From Glandiceps talaboti (taxonomy: Eukaryota; Hemichordata; Enteropneusta; Spengelidae): a stretch of DNA of 64,000 nt. The position numbers and the translations under genes are program-made. This document shows positions 60,056 through 64,000 of this stretch, piece after piece (the stretch's first letter is position 1; the number at the start of each line of letters is the position of its first letter). The DNA lies in NCBI RefSeq assembly GCF_964340395.1, contig NC_135551.1:12238379-12302378 (forward strand). Direction: 5' to 3'. The notes under the pieces are model-generated. The model saw only the letters and a program-made list of their open reading frames with translations. It did not search any database and had not been told where the DNA came from.

Positions 60056-60400
60056 CAGTTTTGGAATGTTTATTCAGTTGTCTATTAATCCCTGTTATCT
60101 TTGCAATATATGCGATCGTGTGGCTGTTGCTATGGGTGTGGTATTGCTGTTAGGCACATTTGCATACTTTTTGAATGTTTGCTCACTTGTCTATAAAGAG
60201 TCCATGTTATCTTTATGAAATACACAATTGTTTGGCTGTTGCTATGGGCATGGTCATGGTTGCTATGGATTTTTGCATACACTTTTCAATGTATGCTCAC
60301 CTACCAGATAATATTGTTATTTTAGCAAAATATACTGGCATATGGTTTTTGCTAAGGTCGTGGTCAAGGTTGCTAGGGCCAATTGTGTAAAAAGCTTTGA

Positions 60401-60640
60401 ATAAAGTATGCAGAATTTCACTTCTAAAAACATCTCATCAAATTTCAGTCTAACTGATCATGCAGGTTTTTTTTACCAAAGTTCACATTTTTACACCTAA
60501 CTTGCATGTCATTGATGAGATCATTAAATGCTCATTGATGAGATCATTAAATGCTTAATATTTCTTCATCTATACATCTCTAGATGCATCCCCATTAAAT
60601 CTCAGCCTAATCTGCTCATGAATTTTGGAATTAATGACTT
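60401..60640. other. Non-coding, low-copy repeats
   Basis: AT-rich. Contains a 23-bp tandem duplication (ATTGATGAGATCATTAAATG, 60512-60556) and a CCCATTAAATCTCAGCCTAA-type segment that reappears after 63900. No gene seen. Confidence 0.5.
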
Positions 60641-60644
60641 TTAA

Positions 60645-63600
60645 CCTTTTCACCACCAATTGCCCCCTGGGAATGTTTGTTCTCCACCACCCCCCTCACT
60701 GACCACCAGGTGAAAGTGAGTGTTATGTAATCAAATTGATATAAAAATACTTATAGTTGCTCATTTTTAAAAAATGAGGTATCATTTCATTGGAAAATAA
60801 ATTCTCTACATCACACTTGCAAATACATGCATTCAAATTCCACAAACACAACCGAAATATGAATTAACCCTTTCACCACCAATGGCCTCATGGGATTGTG
60901 TGTTGTCCACCAGCCCCCTCACTAACATAATGTGAGAGTGAGTGTGGTGTAATCAAACTGATATAAAAATACTTAGAGTTGCTTATTTTTTAAAAATAAG
61001 GTATCATTTGAATGGAAAATAAATTTTCTACATCATAGTAGCAAATACATAAATTCAAATATCACACACATAACCGAAATATGGATTAATGTAATAAAAT
61101 ATTAATAAAACAAGCATAGGTTGTTTATTTATTGACATATCACAAATAAACAAAATATTTATATTACAAACAAAATTCAAATTACCAACATTTATGTTCC
61201 TACAAAACTTCTGTATACTGGTTAAATGGTCAAAATCGGCGAAAATTTGTCAGAAAATGTTATTTTTAGTCGTAATAAATTTGAACGAAAATAATTAACG
61301 GCTCACTAATCCGATTACGAAGCAATAGTCAGCCCCACACCGGCAATCAAAGGGACAAAAATATCTGAAGTCGTCGCCCCAATACCTTCTGAAAAATCAG
61401 TTTGTGTAATTATATATCATTATTTGACAGAACAACAAAAAATTATCACCAAATTTATCCTCAAAATCAGTAAAAAATTCCCCCAAGTTGGTAGTTTACG
61501 AGTCCGAATCGGGACGCCAAAGTGACGCTTTTCGCCGACATGTTTACCCACAAAAGCAAATCTGCAGTCGGGACTTTGAAGTTACGTTGCGATAATCTGA
61601 TCCTTCCATATACTGCATCGAGTTCACGCAGCCATCTCCTTGTATAAAACATCGTATTCATAGTCAAAATTGAGTGGAAATTTCTACGAACAGCACCTTT
61701 ATTTACATCGCAAACGATGTTAGGGGAGACAGATTTTGCCTCAGCGATGTTGAAATTTGAATTTTACATTGAAAAACTCGCGTAAAAAATCCGATCGGAA
61801 AATCGCCCATATCACGAGTAAGTTTCCCTCCACTGACCTCTATACACTGAGCTAATACAAATACAAGTCATTATTGAGCCGTAACAAAAAGAAATAAAAC
61901 CAATATAATCCACTATATAGCCAAAAATTACCCCCAGAACGTTAGCATGGGCGTCGGCACGGTCACAAGATTGCGTAAATTTGAACGACATTCAAAAATT
62001 CAACCGTAAACTGCCGTCGGCAGCTCACACGGCCTTAGCGGGAATTTGATGCTTACATACAAGTACAATGTGTTCCCATAGCTAAACACTTGTATTCAAC
62101 GATGTATTTCAAGTCAAATTCTGTCGAAATATCCAAAGATAGTGACATAATTTATATCGTAGGCCATGTTATGAGAGCCGTTAATTACTTCCGCCATGTT
62201 GAAATTCGATTTCGTGAGCGAAAAAACGCACAAAAAATTACGATCGCTCGTCATTTGGATCGTACTCGAGATACCGTTCACTGTCATGCTTTCAAAATGG
62301 CTGTGTAGATAAACAAGGCTAATACGCATGTGTGGAACTAGTTATGGCAGCAATTTTTGCAGCAATAGCTGCCGTTAAACGGCAAAACGGCGAGGTAGGT
62401 GAATGAACTTTGGCGTTCCCGCAATAGCGGGAATTGGTGGGCGCCCTAGAGCGTTCCCGCAATAGCGGGAATTGGTGGTGAAAGGGTTAAAGTAATAAAA
62501 TATGAATAAAACTAACACAAGTCGTTTATTTATTGACATATCACAAATAAACAAAATATTTATATTACAAATAAAATTCAAAATACCAAAACTTCTCTTT
62601 ACTGGTTAAATTGTCAAAATTGGCGAAAATTTGGCAGAAAATGACATTTTGAGTCGTAAAAATTTGAACGAAATTAATTAACGGCTCACTAATCCGATTA
62701 TGACGCAACAGACGGTGCCGCACCGGCAATGAAAGTGTCTTAAAATATCTAAAGTTGTCACCTTGATACCTTTTGAAAAGTTGGTTTTTGTAAATATAAT
62801 TCATTATTTAGCAGAACAACAAAAAATTATTACTCAATTTATGCCAGAAATCGGCAAAAAATGACCGTAAGTCAGTAGCATCGGCGCCAAAATCGGATGG
62901 GCAAAATGGCTTTATTTGCCGACGCACATACCGACCAACGGAAATATGCAGCCTGTAATTTGAACCCACGCCGCGGTAATGTTTTCGTCACATTGAGTAC
63001 ATTGAGTTCACACAGCCATCTCCTTTCATTCATAAATGCCATCAAAGTCAAAATTAAACTGAATTTTTCATGAACAGAGCCGTTATTTACATCGCAAACG
63101 ATGTTAGGGGAGACAATTTTCGGTGTGGCCATGTTGAAATTTGAATTTTACCGTTAAAAAACACATTCAAAAATGTGATCGGAAAATCTTCAGATTGTGT
63201 GTAATCTACCGCCCACATTGTACCACTGACCAATATAAATTGAACTTGTATGATTATTATTCATTATTGAACATTACCACAAAGAATTATGACCAAAATA
63301 ATTACTTTTGGAGCTAAATACTGGCCCCAAGGCCATAGTATGAGCGAATGCTACGGGTCAACAAGTTACGCAATTTGCCAACTTTCACTACGGCAACGGT
63401 GAATTCCCCGCCGGTAGATCACTCGGCCCTCAATATTTTTGAGTAGAAATTCAGTGGAAATTTCTCAGGACAGTTGTCAAAATGACATCGTAGGAGATGC
63501 TACGTGAGCCGTTAATTACTTCCGCGTTGTTGAAATTCGATCTTTCTTGCGAAAAACGCACACAAAAATTACGATCGCTCGTCTTTCCAATCGTACTAGA

Positions 63601-63817
63601 AAACCATCCACTAACATGTGTTCAAAATGGCAGACTATATAAACAAGGCTAATACGCATGTGTGGAACTAGTTATGGCAGCAAGTTTTGCAGCAATAGCT
63701 GCCGTTAAACGGTTTCAACGTCGTAGTAGTTGAATGACCTTTGGCGTTCCCGCTGTAGAGGGAATCGGTGGGCGCCCTAGAGCGTTCCCGCTGTAGCGGG
63801 AATCGGTGGTGAAAGGG
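60645..63817. mobile_element. piggyBac-type non-autonomous element, copy 2 (outer)
   Basis: Flanked by TTAA at 60641-60644 and 63818-63821. Without its nested passenger it is about 1550 bp and nearly identical to 1922-3539, with two small deletions. The minus-strand 86-codon ORF recurs at 62872-63132. Confidence 0.75.
60868..62486. mobile_element. Nested piggyBac-type element, related subfamily
   Basis: A 1619-bp relative inserted in the outer copy at a TTAA (60864-60867 and 62487-62490). The intact site is visible at about 2140 in copy 1. The ends read CCCTTTCACCACC. It is clearly diverged from its host element along its whole length, so it represents another subfamily. It has the same doubled subterminal motif (TTCCCGCAATAGCGGGAA) at its right end. 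Confidence 0.75.
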
Positions 63818-63821
63818 TTAA

Positions 63822-64000
63822 CCAAAAAGTAGCCCTAATTTGTATATTACTGATGGAATCCTCATGTCATGAACAAATCTTAATCTAAACACCCCTAAGA
63901 ACATTCCCATTAAATTTCAGACTGATCTGCACAGTAGTTTTTAAGTTTAAGTTTTTGACCAAAAACGATATGTTTTTTACCCAAATCACATACCTGTGAT
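63822..64000. other. Non-coding end of window
   Basis: AT-rich; shares CATTCCCATTAAATTTCAGA-type wording with 60580-60620. No gene seen. Confidence 0.5.

Larger units (their letters stand above)
58980..60400. repeat. Tandem repeat, about 110-bp unit, about six copies
   Basis: Copies carry GGCTGTTGCTATGGGCGTGG or a variant near 59110, 59222, 59330, 60120, 60232 and 60345, and TTTTGAATGTTTATTCA-type spacers. The array is interrupted by the Penelope-like insertion. Confidence 0.75.

Overview
This is a repeat-dense, AT-rich stretch of animal nuclear DNA with no prokaryotic features. The retroelement repertoire (CR1/L2-group LINE, Penelope-like element, env-bearing LTR element), the piggyBac and RAG1-N-type DNA transposons and the 99-nt ankyrin exons suggest a marine invertebrate, either deuterostome or lophotrochozoan. 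I cannot name the species. Nearly all protein-like sequence belongs to mobile elements. The only host-gene signal is three minus-strand ankyrin-repeat exons.

The backbone is a large tandem segmental duplication. An ancestral unit, in the order A block, ankyrin exon, D block, relic transposon C, B block, recurs as unit I (1-29208), internally deleted unit II (29209-34119), unit III (34120-47791), unit IV (47793 to about 58370) and an older, diverged start of unit V (58380-58960). The copies act as natural empty sites for one another, so the ends of many later insertions can be fixed to the base.

Insertions by region. 1-9471: a Helitron-like fragment, a piggyBac-type MITE, a tandem-repeat element and a complete 2.4-kb piggyBac with an open 603-residue transposase. 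9472-12852: a 3.4-kb Helitron-like element. 12894-24010: a decayed multi-exon transposase that starts with RAG1 N-terminus-like and RING zinc modules and continues into a GGDHG / GDYDYL / CLWC transposase-like body. It is interrupted by an env-plus-3'-LTR remnant (13037-16504) and a poly-G-capped MITE (20701-22779). 25199-29208: a LINE with an intact 1160-residue PHD-endonuclease-reverse transcriptase ORF. 31510-33573: a tRNA-derived SINE apparently split by a long palindromic element. 34755-37163: a TTAA-flanked element with roughly 690-bp inverted repeats. 38518-39648: a TIR element holding a GC-rich ORF. 41622-47791: the second copy of the RAG1-N-type relic, with its own poly-G-capped insertion. 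50196-55135: one Helitron-like element nested in another. 57101-60400: tandem repeats and a Penelope-like fragment. 60645-63817: a piggyBac-type MITE with a relative inserted in it.

The two most notable systems are the duplicated RAG1-N/RING transposase fossil and the ankyrin exon carried once per duplicated unit. Each ankyrin exon is exactly 99 nt and phase 0, so each duplication could add one ankyrin repeat in frame.
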